DNA of 46,035 nt, from the NCBI GenBank assembly GCA_020847435.1, contig JADLBX010000052.1, forward strand, positions 1-46,035. Direction: 5' to 3'. The position numbers and the translations under genes are program-made. Every line of letters starts with the position of its first letter. Position 1 is the stretch's first letter. The stretch is from Anaerolineales bacterium (GTDB lineage Bacteria > Chloroflexota > Anaerolineae > Anaerolineales > Villigracilaceae). This document shows positions 14,748-22,699 of this stretch, one piece after another. The notes beneath the pieces were generated by a model. The model saw only the letters and a list, made by a program, of their open reading frames with translations. It was not told where the DNA came from and made no database searches.

Positions 14748-15103
14748 TGATGATCCACATCCGTTGTTTCAGCATCCACCACATCGTCGGATGAATCGTC
14801 GTCCACATTGCTGGCGAGTTCGTTGCTATGCTCCTGCACCACTTTGGGCGGGCACAGTTCAACGAAGAGCGTCGAGCCGATCCACAAGATCGCCGCGTCG
14901 TCGAGCACACCGATGAAAGGAATGGCGATCGCGTCGAGGGGCCAGAAGAGATACGCCACTGAAGCCAGCGGCAGAACTTTGAGAAAGATATTGACGCGGC
15001 TATCCGCCATCAACCGCCCGATGAGTTTGAGGCGCGTCACGAGGTCGCGTAACATACCGCCTTGCGGCGGCACCATGATCTTGGAAGGTCGTTTGTCAGC
15101 CAT
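14744..15103 (-). CDS. YkvA-family protein (DUF1232)
   Basis: The start at 15103 (MADKRPSKIM) is chosen for the AAGGAG nine bases upstream; the longer frame to 15160 has no such site. The 119-residue product has the DUF1232 helical-hairpin core at about 30-85, LIGRLMADSRVNIFLKVLP, then YLFWPLDAIAIPFIGVLDDAAIL with the diagnostic PxDxIP-like and LDD elements. Two hydrophobic helices suggest membrane association. The C-terminus is acidic. Function is unknown in the family. It is coupled (ATGA overlap) to the sugar dehydrogenase gene. Confidence 0.8.
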   Translation of the reverse strand: MADKRPSKIMVPPQGGMLRDLVTRLKLIGRLMADSRVNIFLKVLPLASVAYLFWPLDAIAIPFIGVLDDAAILWIGSTLFVELCPPKVVQEHSNELASNVDDDSSDDVVDAETTDVDHQ

Positions 15104-15220
15104 GAAAGACTCCTTGAGAGAATGTGACATACATCCTGCGCCACACATTATAAAACACATATACGCCCGGCGTTTGGCGCATCGTCTATATTTACGGAAA
15201 ATTCACTCTGGAGTAGCGTA

Positions 15221-15625
15221 ATGGAAATTTTGATTGACTTTCCCGGCGGCGCGCGCGTGGACGCGCACTTCGACGGGCATACGGTGAAAACGGACCAGCC
15301 AGCGACGGGCGGAGGCGAGGATTCGGCGCCGACGCCGTTCGAGGTGTTCCTCGCTTCGATCGGCGCGTGCGCGGGCATCTACATCCTCGGCTTTTGCCGC
15401 CAGCGCAACCTGCCCACCGAAGGGATTCGCATCTTGCAACGGACTCGAACAAACTCCGACTCGGGCAAATTGGAAAAAGTGGAAATGGAAATCCAAATCC
15501 CTCCGTCTTTCCCACAACAATATCACAGCGCGTTGATCCGCTCGGCGGAACTGTGCAAGGTGAAAAAGACGCTGGAGAATCCTCCGCAGTTCGCAGTGAC
15601 GACGCGCAAAGTTGAAACGTCGTAG
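15221..15625 (+). CDS. OsmC-family peroxiredoxin-like protein
   Basis: A 134-residue OsmC/Ohr-fold protein. The two redox cysteines are C50 (IGACAGIYIL, at the start of the long central helix) and C112 (SAELCKVKKTL). The N-terminal beta strands and the PFEVFLASIGAC stretch are typical of the YhfA-like branch rather than Ohr. These proteins reduce organic or fatty-acid hydroperoxides in the cytoplasm, with lipoylated proteins or thiols as reductant in characterised members. CTGGAG lies upstream of the ATG. It stands alone, divergent from the YkvA-like gene, and is followed by a MITE-like element. Confidence 0.87.
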   Translation: MEILIDFPGGARVDAHFDGHTVKTDQPATGGGEDSAPTPFEVFLASIGACAGIYILGFCRQRNLPTEGIRILQRTRTNSDSGKLEKVEMEIQIPPSFPQQYHSALIRSAELCKVKKTLENPPQFAVTTRKVETS

Positions 15626-15647
15626 TATCTGAACGCCTTTTTTTATC

Positions 15648-15756
15648 AGGACTTACGCAAAACCACACTTTTTTGCAAAGACGGTCTGTGACCGCCGTGT
15701 TCTTCGAGCCGCCTCGCAGGGTCACAGACCCTGCGGGAGCATTCTGCGTAAGTCCT
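15648..15756. mobile_element. 109-bp MITE with 12-bp perfect terminal inverted repeats
   Basis: AGGACTTACGCA (15648-15659) and TGCGTAAGTCCT (15745-15756) are exact complements. Inside, GGTCTGTGACC and GGTCACAGACC are again complementary to each other, and CAGGGTCACAGACCCTG forms its own hairpin. The inner GGGTC...GACCC motif relates it to the palindromes inside pheT (7251) and the thiolase-like gene (38528). There is no coding frame. Terminal repeats of this kind are known from insertion sequences, but no parent element is in the window. Confidence 0.75.
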
Positions 15757-15787
15757 ATTAATGTCATTTACAACGACGGTTGACTCA

Positions 15788-15815
15788 ACGCCATGCCTGC
15801 TCACAGGCATGGCGT
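15788..15815. repeat. Perfect 12-bp hairpin before the hydrolase gene
   Basis: ACGCCATGCCTG (15788-15799) and CAGGCATGGCGT (15804-15815) surround a 4-nt loop. There is no T-run on either strand, so it is read as a dispersed palindrome. The remaining gap 15816-15920 contains the hydrolase leader and an AGGAG ribosome site. Confidence 0.6.
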
Positions 15816-15920
15816 GCTTCCGCGCCTGGAGTTAAACCGCGCCGATTGTCCTTGACGCTTGCTTAGAACAAGCGCGACGCTTACAATCCCTGTACTCAAA
15901 TTCCAATATAGGAGATTCGC

Positions 15921-17942
15921 ATGTCTCGAAGCAAGGTTTTTACTCTGTTGCTCTGCTTGTCTGTTTTTGTGCTGGCGTGTAATTTCGGAGGCTTGCTCAG
16001 CACGCCCGCGCCGACCGTGCCGCCTCCGCCCCCACCCACCGAAGCCGCTCGCCAAAACGGCGATATGACCGGTCTGCTCGAACGGTTGAACGGCGCGCCC
16101 TGCGAGGAAAATCCCGATTTCACTTGTGTCACCATCGCGGTTCCGCTGGACCATTTCGACGCGACCAACGCTGAAATGCTCGATGTAACCTTCGCCGTCG
16201 CGCAAGCCGCCGGGGAACGCTATGGCATGTTTGTCCAAGCCTTTCCGGGTGGACCCGGCGGCGAGGGCATCAGTTCGGGAGGCTTGAGTTGGTATGCCGA
16301 GGGCATCCTTGAGCATTTCGACATTGTGTATTTCGACCAGCGCGGTCTCGGTCTTTCCGGCGAGTTAGCCTGCCCCAGCGCGTACGCGAAAGATTTCCTG
16401 AACTCGCTGAACAACGTGGACGCGACCGGCGCAGAAGGTTTGGACACCCCCGCCGAACAACAAGCCGCAACCGACGAAGCCCAGACCTTCGTTGGAAGTT
16501 GCATCGCCGAGATTGGAATTGATCCCGCCAGGCTGGTCTATTACGGAACAAATCAGGTTGCGGAAGATATCGAATCGTTCCGGCAACAAGTCGGCGACGA
16601 TAAATTCTGGCTCTACGGCGTCAGTTACGGAACTTCCGTCGCGCAAACGTATGCGATGGCTCACAACGACCATTTGGCAGGTCTCATCCTCGACGGGACG
16701 ATTGACCTCACGCTGACCGGGGAGGCCGGCGCGTTCGCGCAAGAAAAAGCCTTCGACGAAACGCTCGTCGCCACACTCAAAGCCTGCGACGCAGACGACG
16801 CCTGCGCGGCAGAATTGGGCGGCGACGCGCTGGCGGTCTACGATGCGCTCGCCGCGCAGATCGCCGACAAACCGATCGCCTACGAATTCCCGCTCCCCTC
16901 AGGTGAAAAGGTCAAACGGACGTTCACCTTCACCGAGTTGGAATTCACCGCCGCGTATCAAATGTACTCGCTCGGCGGACGGGCGCTCTTCCTGCGCGCG
17001 CTTGCCTCCGCCAAGAACGGCGACATCGTCCCCATGGCGCGCTTGCTCTATCAACAAGCGAGCCTTGATCCCGTCACCGGCGAATATCTCGGCGACGCGA
17101 CGTTCTCGGATACGATGTTCTTCAGCGTGAACTGCACCGACGACTCGTACTTCAGCGGAACGCCCGAAGAAAAAATTGCAGAGACCATTGCCGCCGGTCA
17201 AGCCTCGAACGGAACCGTCCCGCGTTTAGACGGCAGTATCTACACCGGCTTATACTGCGCTTACTGGCCCAGCGCCCCGCAAGAAGCCGTCCAACGCCAG
17301 CCGCTCACCGCGCCCGGCGTACCCACGTTCGTGCTGAACGCCACCCTCGACCCAGCGACACCGTTCGCGCAAGGGAAAGCCGTGTTCGAACGCCTTGAAA
17401 ACGGCTACCACCTCTACGTGGAGGGCGGCAGACATTCGATCTACGGTTTCGGTCAGCCCTGCCCAGACGATTACATCACAGACTTCATGGTAAACGGAAC
17501 ACTGCCCTCCCAACGCGAGATCGTCTGCCAATGGGAGCCGTCCATCGTCAACGCGTATGCGCCGCACATGCCAGCCAAAGCCAGCGAATTCGATAACCCG
17601 CTCGACCTCTTCGCCGATATCGAAACCGAGCTTTCGCTTCAACCCGAATACTATTACGGTTCATTCACCGAAGATGTCTCCTTCGCCTGCCCGTTCGGCG
17701 GAGCGTTCACATTCGGTCCCGGCGAAGTTGGAGAAGCCTATCGCTTTACCGATTGCGAATTCACACAAGGCTTTGCCATCAGCGGCGTCGGCAGTTTCAA
17801 CTACGATACCAGCGTCCTCACCTTCGAGGCGCAAGTCGGCGGAGACAAGACCGGCACACTCACCTACACCAGCAACTACAGCGACGGCTCCATCACGGTC
17901 ACCGGCGAGTACGGCGGTGAAACGATTGATCTGAGCCAATAG
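15921..17942 (+). CDS. Secreted alpha/beta hydrolase (TAP-like, tripeptidyl-aminopeptidase family) lipoprotein
   Basis: A 673-residue lipoprotein (lipobox FVLAC, Cys20). After a Pro-rich linker the hydrolase core runs from about 50 to 560. The oxyanion region is FPGGPGGEG, the family motif FDQRGLGLSG follows, and the nucleophile is Ser235 in GVSYGTS. The C-terminal TAP-like segment holds the acid in LNATLDPATPF and the histidine in YVEGGRHSIYG. Extra C-terminal residues (about 565-673) form a beta-rich domain with repeated YTSNYSDGSITVTGEYGG-type strands that I do not recognise. Proteins of this group cleave N-terminal peptides outside the cell, and a role in peptide scavenging is likely. AGGAG precedes the start. 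The next gene follows after 33 bp. Confidence 0.85.
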   Translation: MSRSKVFTLLLCLSVFVLACNFGGLLSTPAPTVPPPPPPTEAARQNGDMTGLLERLNGAPCEENPDFTCVTIAVPLDHFDATNAEMLDVTFAVAQAAGERYGMFVQAFPGGPGGEGISSGGLSWYAEGILEHFDIVYFDQRGLGLSGELACPSAYAKDFLNSLNNVDATGAEGLDTPAEQQAATDEAQTFVGSCIAEIGIDPARLVYYGTNQVAEDIESFRQQVGDDKFWLYGVSYGTSVAQTYAMAHNDHLAGLILDGTIDLTLTGEAGAFAQEKAFDETLVATLKACDADDACAAELGGDALAVYDALAAQIADKPIAYEFPLPSGEKVKRTFTFTELEFTAAYQMYSLGGRALFLRALASAKNGDIVPMARLLYQQASLDPVTGEYLGDATFSDTMFFSVNCTDDSYFSGTPEEKIAETIAAGQASNGTVPRLDGSIYTGLYCAYWPSAPQEAVQRQPLTAPGVPTFVLNATLDPATPFAQGKAVFERLENGYHLYVEGGRHSIYGFGQPCPDDYITDFMVNGTLPSQREIVCQWEPSIVNAYAPHMPAKASEFDNPLDLFADIETELSLQPEYYYGSFTEDVSFACPFGGAFTFGPGEVGEAYRFTDCEFTQGFAISGVGSFNYDTSVLTFEAQVGGDKTGTLTYTSNYSDGSITVTGEYGGETIDLSQ

Positions 17943-17975
17943 AAAATACGGCGCTTCACTTCTTTTCAGAGCCTC

Positions 17976-18446
17976 ATGCCATATCTGATTGACGGACACA
18001 ACTTGATTCCCAAACTCGGACTGCGACTCGACTCGGCGGACGACGAGTTGCAGTTGATCGCCATCTTGCAGGAATTCTGCCGCCTCGAACGCCGCCAAGT
18101 GGAGGTTTTTTTCGACGGCGCGCCCCCGCATCTTTCCGGGACAAGGAAACTGGGCGCGGCTACCGCGCATTTCTCGCCCGTTGGCAAAACCGCAGACGAC
18201 GCCATCCGCAGGCGGTTGCAAAAGTTGGGCAAAGCCGCGCAAAACTGGACGGTCGTTTCCTCCGACCGAGAAGTTCAATCGAATGCGCGCGCAGCGCACG
18301 CGGAGGTCGTTTCATCGGAGGAGTGCGCAAAGATGATTCGCAAAGCGATGGATTCGCCGCAAGCGGGCAAGGGCGAGCGCGTGATCCACGAAGAGGAGAT
18401 CGAGGAGTGGATGAAAGAGTTTGGAGAGGGAAAAGAGGAGAATTAG
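17976..18446 (+). CDS. NYN-domain (YacP/Rae1-like) ribonuclease
   Basis: A 156-residue protein with the NYN/PIN-like fold. The acidic metal-binding residues are visible in order: LIDGHN (start), VEVFFDGAPP (about 46-55), TADDAIRR (about 72-79) and VVSSDREV (about 95-102). In Bacillus the relative Rae1 cleaves mRNA on the ribosome, so a cytoplasmic endoribonuclease is expected. The C-terminal tail is strongly charged (EEEIEEWMKEFGEGKEE). It lies 33 bp after the hydrolase gene with no terminator between, and is followed by one. Confidence 0.82.
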   Translation: MPYLIDGHNLIPKLGLRLDSADDELQLIAILQEFCRLERRQVEVFFDGAPPHLSGTRKLGAATAHFSPVGKTADDAIRRRLQKLGKAAQNWTVVSSDREVQSNARAAHAEVVSSEECAKMIRKAMDSPQAGKGERVIHEEEIEEWMKEFGEGKEEN

Positions 18447-18464
18447 AGAATTACCCCCTCCCTG

Positions 18465-18508
18465 CCCTCCCCCACATCCAACAAATGGATTTGGGGGAGG
18501 GTTTTATT
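18465..18508 (+). terminator. Rho-independent terminator after the NYN gene
   Basis: CCCTCCCCCA (18465-18474) pairs with TGGGGGAGGG (18492-18501), TCCA pairs with TGGA inside, and TTTT follows. It lies 19 bp after the stop codon and overlaps the -35 region of the next gene. Confidence 0.85.
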
Positions 18509-18519
18509 GAAGATATAAT
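18491..18519 (+). promoter_or_regulatory. Putative promoter giving a leaderless mRNA for the deacetylase-like gene
   Basis: TTGGGG (18491-18496), a 17-nt spacer and TATAAT (18514-18519). The ATG at 18526 lies six bases after the -10, so transcription would start on or next to the start codon. No Shine-Dalgarno sequence precedes the ATG, which fits leaderless translation. Confidence 0.45.
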
Positions 18520-18525
18520 TCAACC

Positions 18526-19542
18526 ATGACCACCGTGTATACGTTTGTTAAATCGCCGAAGCATGTTTTCCCCGATCACCCCGAACGTCCAGAGCGATTG
18601 GAGGTGTTGCAACCGAAACTCGATTCGTTCCACGCGCAAGCGCTGGATGCAAAACCCGCTTCGCGCGACGAAGTGAGTCTGGTTCACAAACCCCAGCTTG
18701 TTTCGGCGCTTGAACGCGTTTGCCGCGAGGAGGCGCCCGGCATCATTGACTACGCGCCGACGTATGTGACCTCTTCCTCGTTCGATGATGCTCTGCTCGC
18801 GGCAGGAGGCGCGTTGACCTGCACGCGCGCGGTGTTACGCGGCGAAGCGACGAACGCCTTCGCCATCGTCCGCCCGCCGGGGCATCACGCCGAACCCGAC
18901 CGCGCGATGGGATTTTGCATCTTCAACAATGTCGCCATCGCCGCGCGGGACGCGTTGGCGAATGGACTGGAACGCGTGGCGGTCATTGACTACGACGCGC
19001 ATCACGGCAACGGCACGCAAGCCGCGTTCCTCAACGATGAACGCGTCGCGTTTTTGTCGGCGCATCAGTTTCAGCCTGGGTTTTACCCCGGCGCTGGCGC
19101 GTTGAAGGAAGCGCCTCATGCAAAAAAGCGAATCGTCAATGTGCCATTGCCCGCTTACGCGGGCGATAGCGTTTACGAGCAAGTTGCAGATAAGATTTTT
19201 CGACCTTTTGTTGAGTCATTCAAGCCGCAGATGATTTTCGTCTCGGTCGGGTTTGACGCGCACTGGAGCGACCCGATCACGTCGCTGGGGCTTTCATCTG
19301 CCGGGTATTTCATGCTGGCGCAGAAAGTGATTGCGCTGGCGGAGGAATTCTGCAATGGCAAAATTGTTTTCGTCCTCGAGGGCGGCTACGACCCGGTCAA
19401 CGTGGCGAACGGGGCTGAGGCAACCTTCCTAGCGCTGACCAAGTCTCCCCGTCGGAATGAAGCGGGAGATTTGAGTCCGCACAAGGAACCGGATTGTGAG
19501 TCGCTTATCGAAGAGATACGAAAATGGCATGGATTTTCGTGA
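18526..19542 (+). CDS. Histone-deacetylase-like hydrolase (class II / acetylpolyamine amidohydrolase type)
   Basis: A 338-residue zinc-dependent deacetylase. The diagnostic stretches are HPERPERL near the start, RPPGHHAEPDRAMGFCIFNN (tandem active-site histidines), DYDAHHGNGTQ (zinc ligands D and H), GFDAHWSDP (third ligand D) and LEGGYDP (catalytic tyrosine region). Bacterial members deacetylate small molecules such as polyamines or acetoin-related substrates, or acetyl-lysine. The sequence does not decide which. Near the C-terminus KSPRRNEAGDLSP is encoded by an imperfect hairpin (about 19443-19475, CTCCCCG with CGGGAGA) and may be repeat-derived. The start has no ribosome site but a well-placed promoter. 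A short repeat (ACCACAAAGGACACAAAGG, about 19577-19595) follows the gene. Confidence 0.9.
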   Translation: MTTVYTFVKSPKHVFPDHPERPERLEVLQPKLDSFHAQALDAKPASRDEVSLVHKPQLVSALERVCREEAPGIIDYAPTYVTSSSFDDALLAAGGALTCTRAVLRGEATNAFAIVRPPGHHAEPDRAMGFCIFNNVAIAARDALANGLERVAVIDYDAHHGNGTQAAFLNDERVAFLSAHQFQPGFYPGAGALKEAPHAKKRIVNVPLPAYAGDSVYEQVADKIFRPFVESFKPQMIFVSVGFDAHWSDPITSLGLSSAGYFMLAQKVIALAEEFCNGKIVFVLEGGYDPVNVANGAEATFLALTKSPRRNEAGDLSPHKEPDCESLIEEIRKWHGFS

Positions 19543-19620
19543 GTAGAGTTTTATAATAGAGAAGTCCATCCTTTCACCACAAAGGACACAAAGGTCACAA
19601 AGGATTTTAAAGGAGCATTC

Positions 19621-20700
19621 ATGGCACGCAGGCGAACGGTTGGTTATGTTCAAAACGAATGGGTCTGCCCGAATTGCAATACGCGCAACAAGGGCGGCAT
19701 AAAAGCTTGTGAAAATTGCGGCGCGCCGCAACCGGAGAATGTGCAGTTCGAGTTGCCGTCGGAACAAAAATTTGTGACGGACGAGAACGCGGTGAAAGCC
19801 GCGCAAGCCGGCGCGGACATCCATTGTGGATTCTGCGGGACGCGCAACCCTGCAACGGCAACGACCTGCTCGCAATGCGGCGCGGACTTGAAAGAGGGCA
19901 AGGCGCGCGCGGCGGGACAGGTGATGCAACAGCCAGCCGCGCAACCGAAAATTGTGAAATGCGATAACTGCGGGACCGAAAACCCCAGCAGTAACGCGGT
20001 GTGTTCGAATTGCGGTTCGCCCTTGCCGAAACTTGCGCCCGCTCAACCCGCGTTCAACGCGCCGCAAGCGCGAAGCGGACTTTCGCCCGCCGCGCCATTA
20101 ACTGGAAAGAAGTCATCGCGCGCGCCGTGGGTCATCGCGGCGGCCGTGTTGGGATGTCTCGCGTTGATCTGCGTCGCTGTGCTGGTGTTGTTTGTCTTCC
20201 CCAGTTCATCGGTGCAAGCGACTGTGACCGATGTGTACTGGCAAACTTCTGTGCCAGTGCAGGAAGTTCAGGCTGTGAATTATTCGAACGAGCGTGGCAA
20301 TCCGCCCTCGGACGCGTACAATGTCTCGTGTCATGATGAAAGTCAGGATGTCTGCGAACAAAAAACAATTGACAAAGGCAACGGTTACTCGGAAGTTGTG
20401 GAGGACTGTCACACGGAAACAACCACGTATTGCTCCTACACCGTGGACGAGTGGACGACGATCCAAACGTATACGCTTGACGGACATGACTTACAACCCG
20501 TCTACCAAAATCCAAGCGTTTCCAGTGACCAGCGGCTTGGAAACGAATCCGAGACCTTGACGGTTTACTTCACCACCGAAGACGGCTCACAGGAAACTTA
20601 CACGGCTGACTCGATCTCGGAGTTTCAACAATTCACGATCGGAAGCGCGTGGACGTTGAACATGAATCTCGCTGGCGGGATTTTGAGCGTGGAGCCGTAA
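19621..20700 (+). CDS. Membrane protein with three N-terminal zinc ribbons
   Basis: A 359-residue protein. The cytoplasmic part has three four-cysteine ribbons: CPNC/CENC (about 16-36), CGFC/CSQC (about 69-86) and CDNC/CSNC (about 120-137). The first resembles RanBP2-type ribbons (W-C-P-N-C, N-T-R-N), the others the zinc-ribbon_2 type. A single transmembrane helix (about 170-195, WVIAAAVLGCLALICVAVLVLFVF) leads to an outer domain of about 165 residues with several cysteines (VSCHD, DVCEQ, EDCHT, TYCSY), probably disulfide-bonded. AAGGAG lies before the start, and a TATAAT lies at 19552-19557. Proteins of this layout are common in Chloroflexota and of unknown role. It is followed by a terminator. 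Confidence 0.75.
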   Translation: MARRRTVGYVQNEWVCPNCNTRNKGGIKACENCGAPQPENVQFELPSEQKFVTDENAVKAAQAGADIHCGFCGTRNPATATTCSQCGADLKEGKARAAGQVMQQPAAQPKIVKCDNCGTENPSSNAVCSNCGSPLPKLAPAQPAFNAPQARSGLSPAAPLTGKKSSRAPWVIAAAVLGCLALICVAVLVLFVFPSSSVQATVTDVYWQTSVPVQEVQAVNYSNERGNPPSDAYNVSCHDESQDVCEQKTIDKGNGYSEVVEDCHTETTTYCSYTVDEWTTIQTYTLDGHDLQPVYQNPSVSSDQRLGNESETLTVYFTTEDGSQETYTADSISEFQQFTIGSAWTLNMNLAGGILSVEP

Positions 20701-20731
20701 TCCGCAAAAACGATACACGCGTATACGCGGA

Positions 20732-20769
20732 AACACGTACACACGGAAATCCACGTGTACGTGTTTTTT
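20732..20769 (+). terminator. Rho-independent terminator after the zinc-ribbon gene
   Basis: AACACGTACAC (20732-20742) pairs with GTGTACGTGTT (20755-20765), continuing into a T-run. The small palindrome CGCGTATACGCG lies just upstream (about 20718-20729). Confidence 0.85.
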
Positions 20770-20805
20770 GTTCACCGCATGTTCAGCGTAAGGACCCAGC
20801 GATTG

Positions 20806-21144
20806 TTACGCCGTCCACGGACCGACGAGCGCGTCAATCGTGATCCCATACGCGACCGCGTTGACGAAGCGCATATCTCCGGGTTGGTCTTTTGCCTTTT
20901 CCCAGTATCCAGAAAAGACGAAGAAGGTCACAATGAGCGAGGCGATGAAGCGCGCAAGGATCATCGTCCACGAACCGAAGTTCCATGGACCGCCGGTGCG
21001 CGCCACCTCCACCGCGACGGTGTAGATCCAGCGCAAGATCACGCCGAGCAACACGCCGAAGAACACCTGCCATTTTGCGGCAGTGTCGTCTCGTTGGGTG
21101 GCGAGTTTGAAGGTGATCGCGTCGTTAAAGATGAAAGAGTTCAT
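20806..21144 (-). CDS. Hypothetical membrane protein, partner of the CreD-like gene
   Basis: A 112-residue protein with hydrophobic segments at about 25-45 (WQVFFGVLLGVILRWIYTVAV), 60-80 (MILARFIASLIVTFFVFSG) and a weaker one near 93-108. AGGAG is placed seven bases before the ATG. It starts 13 bp after the end of the larger membrane protein gene and is surely co-transcribed. I do not recognise the family. The tight spacing suggests the two proteins act together in the membrane. Confidence 0.65.
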   Translation of the reverse strand: MNSFIFNDAITFKLATQRDDTAAKWQVFFGVLLGVILRWIYTVAVEVARTGGPWNFGSWTMILARFIASLIVTFFVFSGYWEKAKDQPGDMRFVNAVAYGITIDALVGPWTA

Positions 21145-21157
21145 GGGGATTCTCCTG

Positions 21158-22405
21158 TTAATTTCCGCTCAAGATATGCCATTTGGAAATATCCGAACGG
21201 CTGACGAAAACCATAATGGACATGAAGATCAGGAAGATCAACACTACAAAGAGCAGTCCACGGAAGATGGGCATGAGGAAGATCAGCGAGAAAACAACCG
21301 TTAACAGGAACAAGTATAACCCCGACACTCGAAATGCGAACCATTTGCCAAAGACATTGGGACAATACAGGAGGAACATCGCGCCGGTCAGCAGGATGGA
21401 CACCCCGAACGTGACCGTCACACTGAAAAACCGAATCAGGTATGCCACAAACAAAAAATAGAATACATTGATCATCGCCAGGAATAGGTAATGGAACGCG
21501 TTGAATTTGACCGCATAGATTTGCGAGAAAAAGAAGATCACGGCGAGAAACAACGCCAGCGACATGGGAGAGTAACTGATCAGGCTTTGGATCGAATCCA
21601 AATAGCGTTGTTTGGCGAGGAAGGTGATCCCGAGGTCTTGCGTGGTCGAGAAGTTCTCCACGTCGAACTTTACAGTGGCGCCGTCGCGCGTGACTTCGGT
21701 ATTATGAGGCAAACCAAAACGGTAGACCCCGAACTCATCGGCATTAATCTGGATATTCGCGGTGATCCGCTCGATCACGCTGTTTTGATATGCCGACAAG
21801 TTGTATTTGAAGACATCCATACCCTTCGTGGCATAGGTGACCACAATTTCCGCTTCATCCCCCGGGCGCAGGCTGGAGATGAGCGTCACCGGGCGATCCA
21901 TTGCTGGCTGGATGGAAAGATTATCCTGGGCAGGGACAATGATCACATAGTCGTACATCAAATTGGCATTTTCAGGCTTGGTTACATTGACTTGTAACTC
22001 GCCCGTGTACTCCGTTTTATTCGAGATCACATACGTCTCGGTATTGTGCGCCTCGAAGGCATTGAAAATAAGCAAGTCCTGTTCCTGTTCTCCATAATCA
22101 ATGGTGGATTCGATATTGATTGACTTTGGAATCAGCGGAAAGGTTTCCGTTTTCAGCACATCTTCGTACTGCTTCGAGTCTTTGTTGAAAACCGATTCGG
22201 TGTAGGTGCGTTGCAGGGTGAAATGCGGCGGGATGATCCCAATCTCGCCGCCCCACGAGTTCTGAAACTGGAAATAGGCGTTCCCATATGTGCTGGATTT
22301 ATGTTCGCCCACCCGCGCGGCGGTTACAGAAAGAATGATCGCCCCCGCGACGATAAGCCCGCCCAGCCATACCAGTATCCCCAAAACCCGTGTCGATGCG
22401 TTCAT
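21158..22405 (-). CDS. Multi-pass membrane protein with CreD-like topology
   Basis: A 415-residue protein: one N-terminal helix (about 7-29), a large outer beta-rich domain (about 35-265) and a block of about six helices (about 275-405), with a short C-terminal tail. This order, and helices such as SPMSLALFLAVIFFFSQIY after an immunoglobulin-like outer domain, recall CreD/CetA-type inner membrane proteins, but I see no motif that settles the assignment. AAGGAGC precedes the start. It is transcribed from the tRNA-Asn side and leads into the small membrane gene at 20806. Role in envelope stress is a guess from the resemblance. Confidence 0.55.
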   Translation of the reverse strand: MNASTRVLGILVWLGGLIVAGAIILSVTAARVGEHKSSTYGNAYFQFQNSWGGEIGIIPPHFTLQRTYTESVFNKDSKQYEDVLKTETFPLIPKSINIESTIDYGEQEQDLLIFNAFEAHNTETYVISNKTEYTGELQVNVTKPENANLMYDYVIIVPAQDNLSIQPAMDRPVTLISSLRPGDEAEIVVTYATKGMDVFKYNLSAYQNSVIERITANIQINADEFGVYRFGLPHNTEVTRDGATVKFDVENFSTTQDLGITFLAKQRYLDSIQSLISYSPMSLALFLAVIFFFSQIYAVKFNAFHYLFLAMINVFYFLFVAYLIRFFSVTVTFGVSILLTGAMFLLYCPNVFGKWFAFRVSGLYLFLLTVVFSLIFLMPIFRGLLFVVLIFLIFMSIMVFVSRSDISKWHILSGN

Positions 22406-22506
22406 GAGTCGCTCCTTGATCCGTCGGATACGCCAAACTCGTTTTTAGTATACAACAAACAAGCGGAAAATTTCCACGACTTTTTTTGCAAGCAGGGAAA
22501 TTCAAA

Positions 22507-22532
22507 ACAAAAAAGACCCGCAAAGGGTCTTT
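22507..22532 (-). terminator. Terminator of the tRNA-Asn gene
   Basis: On the minus strand AAAGACCC pairs with GGGTCTTT (22532-22525 and 22519-22512) and a T-run follows. It begins three bases after the 3' end of the tRNA. Confidence 0.9.
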
Positions 22533-22534
22533 AG

Positions 22535-22607
22535 CTCCTCGACCAGGGCTTGAACCTGGAACCTAGCGGTTAACAGCCGCTCGCTCTGCCAATTGAGCTA
22601 TCGAGGA
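22535..22607 (-). tRNA. tRNA-Asn (anticodon GTT)
   Basis: A complete 73-nt cloverleaf without encoded CCA. The acceptor TCCTCGA (22607-22601) pairs with TCGAGGA, the D arm holds AGCTCAATTGGCAGAGC, the anticodon stem AGCGG/CCGCT encloses CTGTTAA with GTT at 22574-22572, and the T arm has GGTTCAAG. The discriminator base is G, as usual for tRNA-Asn. A terminator follows directly. Confidence 0.97.
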
Positions 22608-22659
22608 ATGAAGGCGAGCGGGATTATACGAGCAAGAGGAGAGGGTGTCAAGAATAGCA

Positions 22660-22695
22660 TTGCGTACTGCGTATTACGTAATACGCAGTACGCAA
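22660..22695. repeat. 36-nt perfect palindrome (GCGTACTGCGTA type)
   Basis: Two exactly complementary 18-nt halves starting TTGCGTACTGCG, with no loop base. It lies 4 bp after the end of glpX. Its word TGCGTACTGCGTA is found inside pheT at 8309-8321. There is no T-run, so a terminator is doubtful. Confidence 0.8.
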
Positions 22696-22699
22696 CAGA

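Noticed and set aside
15648-15756. OsmC transcription terminator
   Set aside because: The structure is too large, has exact terminal inverted repeats and no terminal T-run; a MITE explains it better.
22660-22695. Rho-independent terminator of glpX
   Set aside because: The palindrome is A/T and G/C mixed with no T-run on the minus strand and matches a repeat word found inside pheT.
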